Both the position numbers and the translations under genes were made by a program. A stretch of 64,000 bases of DNA, taken from an uncultured Spirochaetales bacterium (GTDB lineage: Bacteria; Spirochaetota; Spirochaetia; Sphaerochaetales; Sphaerochaetaceae). Location: the NCBI GenBank assembly GCA_944390045.1, contig CALXOO010000001.1, positions 124,001-188,000 of the forward strand. The letters are read 5' to 3'. Shown here in pieces: positions 36,261 to 44,510 of this stretch (within the stretch, counting starts at the first letter, position 1; the number at the start of each line of letters is the position of its first letter). A model generated the notes under the pieces. The model saw only the letters and a list, made by a program, of their open reading frames with translations. It had not been told where the DNA came from and did not search any database.

Positions 36261-37541
36261 ATGAACGAAGATCTCTACAACATCTACTGCGAGATACTTG
36301 AACGGGAGCTGGAGCCGGCTCTCGGCTGTACTGAACCCATAGCCATCGCTTACTGTGCGGCGAAGATGAGGGCCACTCTGGGCTTTGTCCCGGACTCGAT
36401 ACTGATCCGCACAAGCGGTAATGTGATCAAGAACGTAAAGGCAGTGACTGTCCCGAATTCAGGAGGCGGCAAGGGTATTGAGGTCGCATCTGTCCTGGGG
36501 GTGCTGGGCGGCCGCGAGGATCTGGTCCTTGAGGTTCTCTCCTGCATAACGGACGAGGACAGGAAGAGGGCGGGGGAGCTTATCGCAGGAGGCTATGCCC
36601 GGGTTGAGCTTGCCACCGGAGTGCCTTCCCTGTACATAGAGATCACCGGACAGGGACGGGGTCAGACCTGCACCTGCACTGTCGCAGGAGGACACACGAA
36701 CATCACGCATCTGGAGAAGAACGGGGTGGTCTTGGCTGACAGGAATGCTGACTGCACAGGCGGCGATAAGAGAGGTGAGGAGCTCCGCTCGCATCTCAGT
36801 GTCTCCAGGATCATCGATTTCGCCAAGCACTGTCCGCTGGAGAAGTTCAGCCGGGTGATAGACCGTCAGATAGAATACAATACCGCGATTGCGCGCGAAG
36901 GTCTCAGAGGACGCTACGGCGTCTCTGTCGGACGCACACTGATGACCCACTATGATGCTTCCGACGTGCGGATCCGTGCCCGGGCCATGGCCGCTGCCGG
37001 AAGCGATGCCAGGATGTCCGGCTGCTCGCTGCCTGTGATAATCAATTCCGGAAGCGGAAACCAGGGGCTGACTGTCTCTCTGCCAGTGATTGAATATGCC
37101 AAGGAATACAGGAAGAGCCATGAGGAGCTGGTCAGGGCCCTTGCACTGTCCAACCTGATCGCAATTCACCAGAAGCGCTACATCGGTCCTCTGTCCGCAT
37201 TCTGCGGTGCCGTCAATGCGGCGACAGGGGCTGCGGCCGGAATCTGCTTCCTGCTTGGAGGAAGCGACGATGAGATCGGCAGAACCATCACGGACGTGCT
37301 GGCCAATGTCGGCGGAATCGTCTGCGACGGTGCGAAGCCAAGCTGTGCCGCCAAGATCTCAAGCGCCCTGGAGGCCGCCATCCTGAGTTACGAGATGACC
37401 ACTGAGGGCAACTGCTTCAAGCGGGGAGAGGGTCTGGTCGGCTGCGATATCGAGAAGACGATAGAGAGCTTCGGACGGGTCGGTCGCGAAGGAATGAGGG
37501 AGACTGATGCAGAGATCCTCAGGATAATGCTTGAGGAGTGA
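36261..37541 (+). CDS. cyuA: L-cysteine desulfidase (serine dehydratase alpha-like)
   Basis: This 426-residue protein breaks L-cysteine into pyruvate, ammonia and sulfide, probably with a 4Fe-4S cluster. It opens with the family's ELEPALGCTEPIAIAYCAA (cluster/active-site cysteine) and has NSGGGKGIEVASVLGVLGG, INSGSGNQGLTVSLPVIEYA, RYIGPLSAFCGAVNAATGAAAGI and GGIVCDGAKPSCAAKI, matching the UPF0597/CyuA group. I chose the ATG at 36261; a GTG three bases earlier is also possible. The gene borders the selenium island and could supply or dispose of sulfur there. It overlaps the convergent XdhC-type gene by 23 bases. Confidence 0.85.
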   Translation: MNEDLYNIYCEILERELEPALGCTEPIAIAYCAAKMRATLGFVPDSILIRTSGNVIKNVKAVTVPNSGGGKGIEVASVLGVLGGREDLVLEVLSCITDEDRKRAGELIAGGYARVELATGVPSLYIEITGQGRGQTCTCTVAGGHTNITHLEKNGVVLADRNADCTGGDKRGEELRSHLSVSRIIDFAKHCPLEKFSRVIDRQIEYNTAIAREGLRGRYGVSVGRTLMTHYDASDVRIRARAMAAAGSDARMSGCSLPVIINSGSGNQGLTVSLPVIEYAKEYRKSHEELVRALALSNLIAIHQKRYIGPLSAFCGAVNAATGAAAGICFLLGGSDDEIGRTITDVLANVGGIVCDGAKPSCAAKISSALEAAILSYEMTTEGNCFKRGEGLVGCDIEKTIESFGRVGREGMRETDAEILRIMLEE

Positions 37542-38403
37542 TCAGGACAGTCACATCTCCGCCGCAGGCCATGCCTGTGCGCCCCTGCTCGGTGAGGTCG
37601 TAGTGCACTATCCTGCGCCTGTTTGCCGCCAGCGCGTCATGTTTCACGAGTTCTTCCAGCGCGCCTCCCCCGACAGTGCCGGCCTGCCAGGACTTGCCCA
37701 CCAGCATTATCGCACCTTCACGTGCCGGCGATGACCCGCCGGAGGCCAGTATCCTGCATACTGCCGCCTCTTTTTCCTGTGCGATCCGTCTGACCATGGC
37801 CGGATCAAGGACCACCAGCTTCTTGTCTTTCCTGTAGACGCCTATGATCTCCGCCATTATGGATACGGCAATCTCCGCCGGTGTGATTGCGTTGAGCGGA
37901 AGACCTATCGGGCTGTGGACCGTGGCCAGTATCTCATCGCTTATGCCCTGTGCTCTTGCGAATTCAAAACACTTCTCAATCTTGCGCCTTGAGCCGATCA
38001 TGCCGATGTATGACGATTGGTGGCGGCAGCACTGGACCAGGACCTGGCTGTCGTATGTATGCGCGTGTGTGAAGATACAGTAATAAGGATTGTCCACCTT
38101 CCAGATATCATCGTCAGGTTCATTGAAGTCTGTGAGGACGAGCCTGGTGCCGTCAGGAAAATTCTCTTTCCTCAGTACTTCCGGCCTGTCATCAGCCACC
38201 AGTGAGGACATGCCGCAGCAGGCTGCGATCCGGGTCAGGGCCTGTGCCACATGGCCGCCTCCGAACAGTACGAGCGAGGCGGGGTAGCTCAGGTGCGAGC
38301 AGTAAACACCGCCTTTCCCGATGTACTCGTTTCCATCGCCGTCAGTAGAGAGGCAGGCCTGTCCGCTTCTCAGGATTCTGTCAAGCTCTTCATATAGTCT
38401 CAT
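37519..38403 (-). CDS. XdhC/CoxI-type molybdenum hydroxylase maturation factor with swapped domain order
   Basis: XdhC proteins bind molybdenum cofactor and help insert its sulfurated (or selenated) form into molybdenum hydroxylases. The usual order is the XdhC_CoxI domain first and a Rossmann domain second. In these 294 residues the Rossmann domain comes first (SLVLFGGGHVAQALTRIAA; HSPIGLPLNAITPAEIAVSIMAEII). The CoxI part follows at the C-terminus (AVCRILASGGSSPAREGAIMLV; GTVGGGALEELV; GMACGGDVTVLI). GAGGAGG lies 7 bases before the ATG at 38403. It follows a cysteine desulfurase with a 14-base overlap. No hydroxylase gene is in the window. Confidence 0.85.
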   Translation of the reverse strand: MRLYEELDRILRSGQACLSTDGDGNEYIGKGGVYCSHLSYPASLVLFGGGHVAQALTRIAACCGMSSLVADDRPEVLRKENFPDGTRLVLTDFNEPDDDIWKVDNPYYCIFTHAHTYDSQVLVQCCRHQSSYIGMIGSRRKIEKCFEFARAQGISDEILATVHSPIGLPLNAITPAEIAVSIMAEIIGVYRKDKKLVVLDPAMVRRIAQEKEAAVCRILASGGSSPAREGAIMLVGKSWQAGTVGGGALEELVKHDALAANRRRIVHYDLTEQGRTGMACGGDVTVLITPQALS

Positions 38404-39535
38404 CAAGCACCTCCTCAAGTGCGCCGCAAAGAGTCTCTATTTCCTCCTGCCGGGTGAAGACGCCTGGCGAGAGGCGCAGTGTGCCTTCCGGCCAGGTCCC
38501 CAGTGCCTTGTGTGCCATAGGTGCACAGTGCAAGCCGACGCGGGCCTCAAGGCCGGTCCTCCTCTCCAGCTCATACGACAGCTGTGCCAGGTCCATCCGG
38601 TCAGTCGTGACTGAAAAGAGACAGCAGTGCCGCTCAGGTTCCCAGTCTCCGACAATCCTGATGCCCTCAATTGCGGCAAGGCTGTCATGAAGCAGCATCA
38701 TGTTCCTGTACTCTGCCCCAAGGGCTTCTTTCCCATGCTCCTGCCACCAGTCAAGCACGGCCAGCATGCCCGCTATCGCAGGGCTGTTCTGAGTGCCTGC
38801 CTCAAAACGGTCCGGAGCATCAGGCGGCATGAGGAGGCTGTCAGACAGGCTTCCTGTCCCGCCTGCGATCAGCGGTCTGGTCTGCCTGGCAAAGTCCGCC
38901 GTCGTGACGAAGCCTCCCAGCCCTTCCGGTCCGAGCAGGCCCTTGTGTGCCGTGAATGCGGCGGCAGAGATGCCGAGCGCGGTGAAGTCAATGCTGACAA
39001 AGGGAAGGGCCTGTGCGCTGTCGAGTATGAAGTCGAGTCCATGGCGCTGCGCGCTTTCTCCGGCCGCGGCGAGGCCGGTGACTATTCCGCTGACATTGGA
39101 GGCCGCGTTAACCACCAGTGCCCTGGTGTTCCTGCGCACGAGTCTGTCCACGCTGCTGTAATCTGTGTTGCCCCTGCCGTCGGTCTCAAGAACTGAGTAG
39201 GGGATATGGTGAAGTTCCAGTGTCCTCATCACCGCATTGTGCTCGAATGCAGTCACCAGCAGGTGGTCATCCCGGCCGTAGCGGCCTGCGATGAGTATGT
39301 TCAGCGCCTGGGTGAGAGAGGGGGTGAACACAGTTACGGCGTCACTGGGTGCATGGAAGAGTCCGGCGATCCTGCAGCGGAGCTCGTATGCGTTCTCTCC
39401 GCTCTGGTCTCCGCCCCGTCCGAAGCTCCTGGAGGGATTTGAGCAGTCCCTGTCCAGATAGTCCTTGACTGCCCGGGACAGTCCGGGTGCCTTCGGCCAG
39501 CTGGTCGCGGCATTATCGAAGTAGAGTCGGTTCAT
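38390..39535 (-). CDS. cysteine desulfurase-family aminotransferase (class V)
   Basis: This 381-residue PLP enzyme of the NifS/Csd type releases sulfur from cysteine, or selenium from selenocysteine. It has LYFDNAATSWPKAPG at the start, AFEHNAVMRTL, DSAQALPFVSIDF, and the PLP lysine in AFTAHKGLLGPEGLGGF. An arginine- and GTQN-containing stretch (FEAGTQNSPAIAGM) matches the family. Its gene neighbours (SelD, YedE-type protein, XdhC type) point to the branch found in selenium-dependent molybdenum hydroxylase clusters, where it would supply Se or S to the cofactor. It is divergent from the yedE operon. Confidence 0.87.
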   Translation of the reverse strand: MNRLYFDNAATSWPKAPGLSRAVKDYLDRDCSNPSRSFGRGGDQSGENAYELRCRIAGLFHAPSDAVTVFTPSLTQALNILIAGRYGRDDHLLVTAFEHNAVMRTLELHHIPYSVLETDGRGNTDYSSVDRLVRRNTRALVVNAASNVSGIVTGLAAAGESAQRHGLDFILDSAQALPFVSIDFTALGISAAAFTAHKGLLGPEGLGGFVTTADFARQTRPLIAGGTGSLSDSLLMPPDAPDRFEAGTQNSPAIAGMLAVLDWWQEHGKEALGAEYRNMMLLHDSLAAIEGIRIVGDWEPERHCCLFSVTTDRMDLAQLSYELERRTGLEARVGLHCAPMAHKALGTWPEGTLRLSPGVFTRQEEIETLCGALEEVLDETI

Positions 39536-39562
39536 GCCTCAGATGATAACACAAATTGGCCA

Positions 39563-39591
39563 TTGTATTCTCAATTTAACAATGGTAGAAT
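39563..39591 (+). promoter_or_regulatory. promoter of the yedE-selD operon, possibly leaderless
   Basis: TTGTAT (39563-39568) and TAGAAT (39586-39591) have a 17-base spacer. The -10 box ends 9 bases before the ATG at 39601, and there is no Shine-Dalgarno sequence in between. Confidence 0.55.
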
Positions 39592-39600
39592 TGATTCGTC

Positions 39601-40668
39601 ATGAAAACAATGAATAACCGTCTAATGCTTTTGTTTACTGGTGCGCTCGTCGCTGGCGCGGCCTTTGTGCTTGTCCTTTTCGGGAATCCGGGGAACATGG
39701 GCTTCTGCATAGCCTGCTTCCTGCGTGACGCGGCCGGCTCGCTGGGCCTTCATTCCAGTGCGAATGTGCAGTACATGAGGCCTGAGATCCTCGGTCTGAT
39801 CCTGGGCTCCTTTGTCATCTCACTGGCCAGCGGTGAGTTCAGGCCGCGCACAGGTTCCAGTCCTGTCCTGCGCTTCCTGATAGGAGCAGGTGTCTCGATC
39901 GGGGCACTGGTCTTCCTCGGCTGCCCGCTGAGAATGGTACTCCGCCTTGCGGCAGGTGACTTCAACGCCCTCTTCGGGCTTCTGGGCTTCGTGATCGGCA
40001 TCGCGGCAGGCTGCCTCGTGCTCAATCTAGGTTTCTCTCTTGGTCCTGCGAGACAGACGGGCCGGATCGAAGGCAGCGGAATCAGCATCCTGACGATCAT
40101 TCTCTTCATAATTCTCATTGCGGCTCCGGGGCTGCTGCGTTTCAGCACGGAAGGCCCGGGAAGCATGAGGGCTCCGCTCTTTCTGTCACTTGCCATGGGA
40201 CTCGCCGTCGGAGCGATGGCCCAGAAATCGAGGATGTGCTTTGCAGGAGGCTTCAGGGATCTCTTTCTCCTGCGCGACAGCACGCTCATCACAGGTCTGG
40301 TGTCCCTCTTTGTCATCTCCCTTGTGATAAACCTCGTGTCAGGAAACTTCAAGCCCGGCTTCGAGGGACAGAGCGTTGCCCATACCCAGTGGCTGTGGAA
40401 CATGCTCGGCATGGTTGTCGTGGGCTTCGGCAGCATCCTTCTGGGAGGCTGTCCTCTCAGACAGCTCATCCTGGCCGGAGAGGGCAACAGTGACAGTGCT
40501 GTGACAGTCCTGGGACTGGCCGCAGGCGGTGCAATGGCACATAACTTCAATCTGGCAAGCTCCACATCCGGCACGACTGCGGGGGGCAGGGCAGCGACTG
40601 TGCTGATCCTCCTCTTCTTCGCTCTCGTCTCGGCTCTGGTGATCGTCTCAAGGAGGAGGAGTGAATGA
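39601..40668 (+). CDS. yedE: YedE-type selenium metabolism membrane protein
   Basis: This 355-residue inner-membrane protein of the YeeE/YedE superfamily probably moves a selenium or sulfur species. Two homologous halves each carry a signature: GFCIACFLRD with GCPLRMVLRLAAGD, and RMCFAGGFRDLFLLRD with GGCPLRQLILAGEG. About ten hydrophobic segments are visible. These CxxC-like and GCPLR motifs typify the YedE relatives that occur with SelD and YedF in selenium-using bacteria. The transported species has not been shown from sequence. It overlaps the TusA-like gene by 4 bases. Confidence 0.87.
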   Translation: MKTMNNRLMLLFTGALVAGAAFVLVLFGNPGNMGFCIACFLRDAAGSLGLHSSANVQYMRPEILGLILGSFVISLASGEFRPRTGSSPVLRFLIGAGVSIGALVFLGCPLRMVLRLAAGDFNALFGLLGFVIGIAAGCLVLNLGFSLGPARQTGRIEGSGISILTIILFIILIAAPGLLRFSTEGPGSMRAPLFLSLAMGLAVGAMAQKSRMCFAGGFRDLFLLRDSTLITGLVSLFVISLVINLVSGNFKPGFEGQSVAHTQWLWNMLGMVVVGFGSILLGGCPLRQLILAGEGNSDSAVTVLGLAAGGAMAHNFNLASSTSGTTAGGRAATVLILLFFALVSALVIVSRRRSE

Positions 40669-40871
40669 AAAGAATTGACACATCCGGCTACAGCTGTCCC
40701 GAGCCGGTGCTGATGACAAAGCGAGCGCTGAAATCCAGCGGGCAGGGACTCGAAGTGATCGTTGACAACGTTGCGAGCCGGGAAAACGTGACACGTTTCG
40801 CCCAGGCGACGGGCTACAGTGTTGGCTGTGTGTCGGAAGGCAGCAGATGGATACTTACACTGACAAAGTAG
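40665..40871 (+). CDS. TusA-like sulfur/selenium carrier (YedF N-terminal half)
   Basis: This 68-residue protein has the TusA fold signature DTSGYSCPEPVLMTKRAL, whose cysteine carries a persulfide (or perselenide). Between YedE and SelD, it matches the first half of YedF. In many genomes YedF also contains the domain encoded by the next, overlapping gene, so here the two halves are separate proteins. It overlaps the YedE gene by 4 bases and the DUF3343 gene by 25. Confidence 0.87.
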   Translation: MKRIDTSGYSCPEPVLMTKRALKSSGQGLEVIVDNVASRENVTRFAQATGYSVGCVSEGSRWILTLTK

Positions 40872-41095
40872 TCCTCACATTCCACAGTCATTATGATGCC
40901 GTCAGACAGAGGAGAATGCTTAAGGAGAGCGGAATCGAATCCGTTCTGGTTCCGGTTCCCCGCTCCCTCTCCTCCAGCTGCGGCACCTCGCTCCTGATGG
41001 ATGCCGCCTCGTATCCGGCAGCCCGTCTGATAGATTCGCTGGAGGGCGCATACGCCTTCAAGGAGGGAAAATGGTCAGGCTTACCCATACGGTGA
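40847..41095 (+). CDS. DUF3343 protein (YedF C-terminal half)
   Basis: This 82-residue protein has the DUF3343 features: VLTFHSHYDAVRQRRMLKESGI and a conserved cysteine in PVPRSLSSSCGTSLLM. Such proteins occur next to TusA-like domains in selenium-use loci and are proposed Se/S carriers. The start lies inside the TusA-like gene in another frame, and the end overlaps selD by 25 bases, which suggests tight translational coupling across the three genes. Confidence 0.82.
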   Translation: MDTYTDKVVLTFHSHYDAVRQRRMLKESGIESVLVPVPRSLSSSCGTSLLMDAASYPAARLIDSLEGAYAFKEGKWSGLPIR

Positions 41096-42093
41096 AGACC
41101 AGCGGCTGCGCGTCAAAGCTGCCTGTCGGAGATCTGAACGCCATCCTTTCAACGATACCGCCGATGGAGGATGAGAAGCTGCTGGTGGGCTTCGAGACCA
41201 GCGATGACGCACTGTGCTGGGATCTGGGTGACGGACGTGTCATGGTCCAGAGCGTGGATTTCTTCCCTCCGGTAGCGGATGAGCCCTATGACTACGGACG
41301 CATCGCGGCTGCGAACGCGCTGTCTGATATTTATGCCATGGGCGCCAGGCCTGCCGTGGCGATGAACATCATGTGCTTCTGCTCCCATATGGATCTTGAA
41401 GTGATGAGGGATATCCTGCTGGGTGCACAGGAGACCTGCAGACAGGCCGGATGCGTGATAGCCGGCGGACACACAATAGCGGACGCGACCATCAAGTTCG
41501 GGCTTTCTGTCACCGGATTCACCACCCGGGACCGGCTGTGGACCAACAGGGGAGCCAGGGCGGGTGACTTGATCGTGCTGACCAAGCGCATCGGAGTAGG
41601 GGTTGCCAATACCATGATAAAGGCCGGGGAGGCGGATGCCGGTTTCACCAGAGAAGTCCTGGACGGAATGATGGAGCTGAACCGCAGCGCCTGTGAGCTG
41701 GCCTCTTCCTTCGAAGTGCATGCGGCGACTGACATCACCGGTTTCTCGCTGCTTGGCCACCTTTACGAGATGGCTCACTCCAGCGGTCTGACGATAGAAA
41801 TCGACAGCAGCGCTGTTCCTGTCTACCCTCAGGCGCTGGAAGGCGCGCGTTTCGGCTTCATTCCGCAGGGAGCATACAGCAACAGGGACTATCTTGAGGA
41901 CAAGGTGCTTATTGATGAGGGGATAGACAGGGCCCTGTGTGATCTCTTCTTCGATCCCCAGACCTCCGGTCCGCTGGCACTTGCGATGGATCCGGCCTCG
42001 GCAGAGGACTTTGTCTCACGTTTCAGCGGAGTCGGCGCGGTAATCGGGCGCTGCCTGCCGGAAAGGGAGAAGGCCATTGTGGTCAGGGCCTGA
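41071..42093 (+). CDS. selD: selenophosphate synthase (selenide, water dikinase)
   Basis: SelD makes selenophosphate, the activated selenium donor, from selenide and ATP. The 340 residues have the catalytic pair Cys13 and Lys16 in TSGCASKLP (a cysteine form; the codon is TGC, not TGA). They also have DDALCWDLGDGRVMVQSVDFFPP, ANALSDIYAMGARP, the glycine-rich GGHTIADATIKFGLSVTG, and TDITGFSLLGHL. With no selA, selB or selC in view, the selenophosphate may serve the selenium-containing molybdenum hydroxylase cofactor, although Sec genes may lie elsewhere. Confidence 0.93.
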   Translation: MVRLTHTVKTSGCASKLPVGDLNAILSTIPPMEDEKLLVGFETSDDALCWDLGDGRVMVQSVDFFPPVADEPYDYGRIAAANALSDIYAMGARPAVAMNIMCFCSHMDLEVMRDILLGAQETCRQAGCVIAGGHTIADATIKFGLSVTGFTTRDRLWTNRGARAGDLIVLTKRIGVGVANTMIKAGEADAGFTREVLDGMMELNRSACELASSFEVHAATDITGFSLLGHLYEMAHSSGLTIEIDSSAVPVYPQALEGARFGFIPQGAYSNRDYLEDKVLIDEGIDRALCDLFFDPQTSGPLALAMDPASAEDFVSRFSGVGAVIGRCLPEREKAIVVRA

Positions 42094-42189
42094 TGCATGC
42101 AACAGAATGCAACATTTTCCTTGCACAGCATCCTGATGCCATGTTAGAGTCATGATAGCAGATAAAAATACTTCGGGAGGCTTTTTGGC

Positions 42190-43389
42190 ATGAAGAACAC
42201 TAGCGAAATCAAGGCGATGATCGTCGCATTGTCAAAGCTTGACACAAAGGCGATGTATCTCAATGACTTCTTCCACACCTGGAAGGAAAGCGATGACGAG
42301 ATCGCCGCAGTTTTCCAGGTCGCTGAGATTCTCAGGGCGATGAGGGAGAACAATATCTCCACAAAGGTCTTCGACTCCGGACTCGGCATTTCCGTCTTCC
42401 GCGACAATTCGACCAGAACCCGCTTCAGTTTCGCCAGCGCATGCAACCTGCTGGGTCTCGAGGTTCAGGATCTGGACGAGAAGGTCTCCCAGATAGCACA
42501 CGGAGAGACAGTGAGGGAGACGGCCAACATGGTCTCCTTCATGGCAGATGTCATCGGCATCAGGGATGACATGTATATCGGAAAGGGCCACACCTATATG
42601 AAGACTGTTGCCGACTCTGTCGCAGAGGGATACAGGGACGGAGTGCTTGAGCAGAGGCCGACTCTGGTCAATCTCCAGTGCGACATCGATCATCCCACAC
42701 AGTCAATGGCCGACATGCTTCATGTGATCAACTACTTCGGCGGAGTTGAGAACCTCAGGGGAAAGAAGATAGCGATGACCTGGGCCTATTCACCCAGCTA
42801 TGGCAAGCCGCTTTCCGTGCCTCAGGGAATCATCGGTCTCTTCAGCCGCTTTGGAATGGAGGTCGTCCTGGCCCATCCGGAAGGCTATGAGATCATGGAG
42901 GATGTCGAGAAGATTGCCGCTGACAACGCAAAGGCTTCCGACGGATCCTTCCGCAAGGTCAACACGATGGAAGAGGCCTTCAGGGATGCTGACATCGTCT
43001 ATCCGAAGTCCTGGGCTCCGTTTGCGGTCATGGAAGAGCGCACGCGCCTTGTCGAGGCGGGACGCTTCGATGACCTGAAGGACCTGGAGAAGAAGTGCCT
43101 TGAGAACAACGCCCGCTTCAAGGACTGGACCTGCACCGAGGAGCTGATGAAGACCACAAAGGATGGCAAGGCTCTTTACATGCACTGCCTGCCTGCCGAC
43201 ATTTCCGGTCTTTCCTGCAAGGAGGGCGAGGTCGAGCAGTCTGTCTTCGACCGCTATCTTGTGCCTCTGTACAAGGAAGCGAGCTACAAGCCTTATATCA
43301 TCGCGGCCATGATCTTCCTTGCCAAGTTCAGCAACCCGTCCGGAAAGCTGGATCAGCTGCTGGACAGGGCAGTTCCGAGAATCCTGTAA
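42190..43389 (+). CDS. ygeW: YgeW-type knotted carbamoyltransferase
   Basis: This 399-residue member of the aspartate/ornithine carbamoyltransferase family has the carbamoyl phosphate loop FRDNSTRTRFSFASA, DIDHPTQSMADMLHV, and a C-terminal MHCLPADISGLSC. The extra insertions (YPKSWAPFAVMEERTRLVEAGRFDD) and length match YgeW rather than OTCase. In E. coli ygeW lies in the yqeB-ygfK-ssnA region linked with selenium-dependent molybdenum hydroxylases, so its place right after selD is meaningful. GGGAGG lies 12 bases before the ATG. The substrate in vivo is uncertain; anabolic OTCase is a less likely alternative. Confidence 0.82.
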   Translation: MKNTSEIKAMIVALSKLDTKAMYLNDFFHTWKESDDEIAAVFQVAEILRAMRENNISTKVFDSGLGISVFRDNSTRTRFSFASACNLLGLEVQDLDEKVSQIAHGETVRETANMVSFMADVIGIRDDMYIGKGHTYMKTVADSVAEGYRDGVLEQRPTLVNLQCDIDHPTQSMADMLHVINYFGGVENLRGKKIAMTWAYSPSYGKPLSVPQGIIGLFSRFGMEVVLAHPEGYEIMEDVEKIAADNAKASDGSFRKVNTMEEAFRDADIVYPKSWAPFAVMEERTRLVEAGRFDDLKDLEKKCLENNARFKDWTCTEELMKTTKDGKALYMHCLPADISGLSCKEGEVEQSVFDRYLVPLYKEASYKPYIIAAMIFLAKFSNPSGKLDQLLDRAVPRIL

Positions 43390-43400
43390 TTCTGAGATGG

Positions 43401-43434
43401 AAAAAAGCTGGCCGGACTGAGTTTCAGTCCGGCC
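43401..43434. terminator. bidirectional terminator between ygeW and the ABC operon
   Basis: GGCCGGACTG-AGTTT-CAGTCCGGCC (43410-43434) is a perfect 10-bp stem. On the minus strand it is followed by AGCTTTTTT, an excellent U-run; on the plus strand by ATTGTTTA. Confidence 0.85.
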
Positions 43435-43457
43435 ATTGTTTATGGGTTCCAGGCGCT

Positions 43458-44510
43458 TCAGATTCCGTAAGCCGCCGTGTCAGCGTCCGTGAGTGTGTAG
43501 CCGTAGAAGAGCTGGTAGAACTCATCTGCCTCAGCCCTGAGGTCAATGCCGGCTTCCTCGCCGTAGAAGGTTTCCGCTGCCCAGTAGATTCCTATCAGGC
43601 GGTTGATTGAGGGAGGGGAGTCGATCCAGTTGTTGATCACGGCTGGAACCAGATAGACTCTGCCTTCCCTGACCGCTGACAGGCTCTGCCAGAGACTGCC
43701 CTCAGCCGTAACGGAGGCATAGGCCTCCGGGCTGGAGAGGATGATGACATCCGGATCCCAGATGAAGATCTGCTCCAGGCTCATCGCGTTTCCGCCGGAG
43801 GAGAAGGTCGAGGGACAGACATTCACGCCGCCGACCGCCTCAAGCACTTCACCGTGGAAGTTGCCCTGTGGAATGGCCTCCAGTCCGTCTATCGCCGAAG
43901 AGTAATAGAATGTCACTTCTCCGCCGAGCTCTGCCCTGACTGAGTCTGCGTATGCGACTGCCTCGTCCGCCCAGGCTGCAAGCTCCTCGCCGCGCTCCTC
44001 ATCTCCCAGCAGCTGGCCAAGCCTGCGGTAGGTGCTTCCGCTGTCTGCAAGATAGCTCTCGATGAAGACGACCGGGATTCCGATCTGCTCCTGCAGGACG
44101 TCAAGGTCGCTGATCATCTCATCAGTACTTCCCTTGATCTCTCCGATATCGACAACAACATCCGGGCTGACCACGATCAGCGCCTCCTTGTTGAGGTTGG
44201 CCTTCTTGCCGTAGAAGGTGCCGAGCACCGGCAGACCGTGGGTGATGTCCGGGTAGTAGGCTTCCTCCTGTGCGCTCATGTCTGTCGTGAGCCCTGAGAT
44301 CAGACTCTGGTCAAAGGTGAGAAGTATCACCTGGGCCATTGAGCCCGAGGGACAGATGGAATCGATCGCTGCCGGCACGGTCACCGTGCGGCCCAGATCG
44401 TCGGTGAACTGGACTGTCGCCTCGGCAGCTGCAGCCTCTGCGGCTCCCTGTGCCCACAGGGAACCCAGGGCGAGGATCAGCACCAGGAAAATGAATGTGA
44501 TCTTCTTCAT
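43458..44510 (-). CDS. substrate-binding protein of a metal-chelate (TroA/BtuF-type) ABC importer
   Basis: This 350-residue binding protein has a signal sequence (MKKITFIFLVLILALGSLWAQ) followed by GAAEAAAAEA, a start common in spirochaete binding proteins. The fold is the cobalamin/Fe-siderophore type: TVQFTDDLGRTVTVPAAIDSICPSG, NKEALIVVSPDVVVDIG, SLEQIFIWDPDVIILSSPEA and VPAVINNWIDSPPSINRLIGIYW. It belongs with the permease, ATPase and methyltransferase genes upstream, now separated from it by an IscB element. Its ATG overlaps the iscB stop (TGATG). Its original AAGGAGG ribosome site was left on the far side of the insertion. Confidence 0.87.
   Translation of the reverse strand: MKKITFIFLVLILALGSLWAQGAAEAAAAEATVQFTDDLGRTVTVPAAIDSICPSGSMAQVILLTFDQSLISGLTTDMSAQEEAYYPDITHGLPVLGTFYGKKANLNKEALIVVSPDVVVDIGEIKGSTDEMISDLDVLQEQIGIPVVFIESYLADSGSTYRRLGQLLGDEERGEELAAWADEAVAYADSVRAELGGEVTFYYSSAIDGLEAIPQGNFHGEVLEAVGGVNVCPSTFSSGGNAMSLEQIFIWDPDVIILSSPEAYASVTAEGSLWQSLSAVREGRVYLVPAVINNWIDSPPSINRLIGIYWAAETFYGEEAGIDLRAEADEFYQLFYGYTLTDADTAAYGI

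Noticed and set aside
41107..41109. Possible selenocysteine at the SelD active site
   Set aside because: The codon is TGC (Cys13), so this is the cysteine form; no in-frame TGA with a nearby SECIS-like stem was seen.
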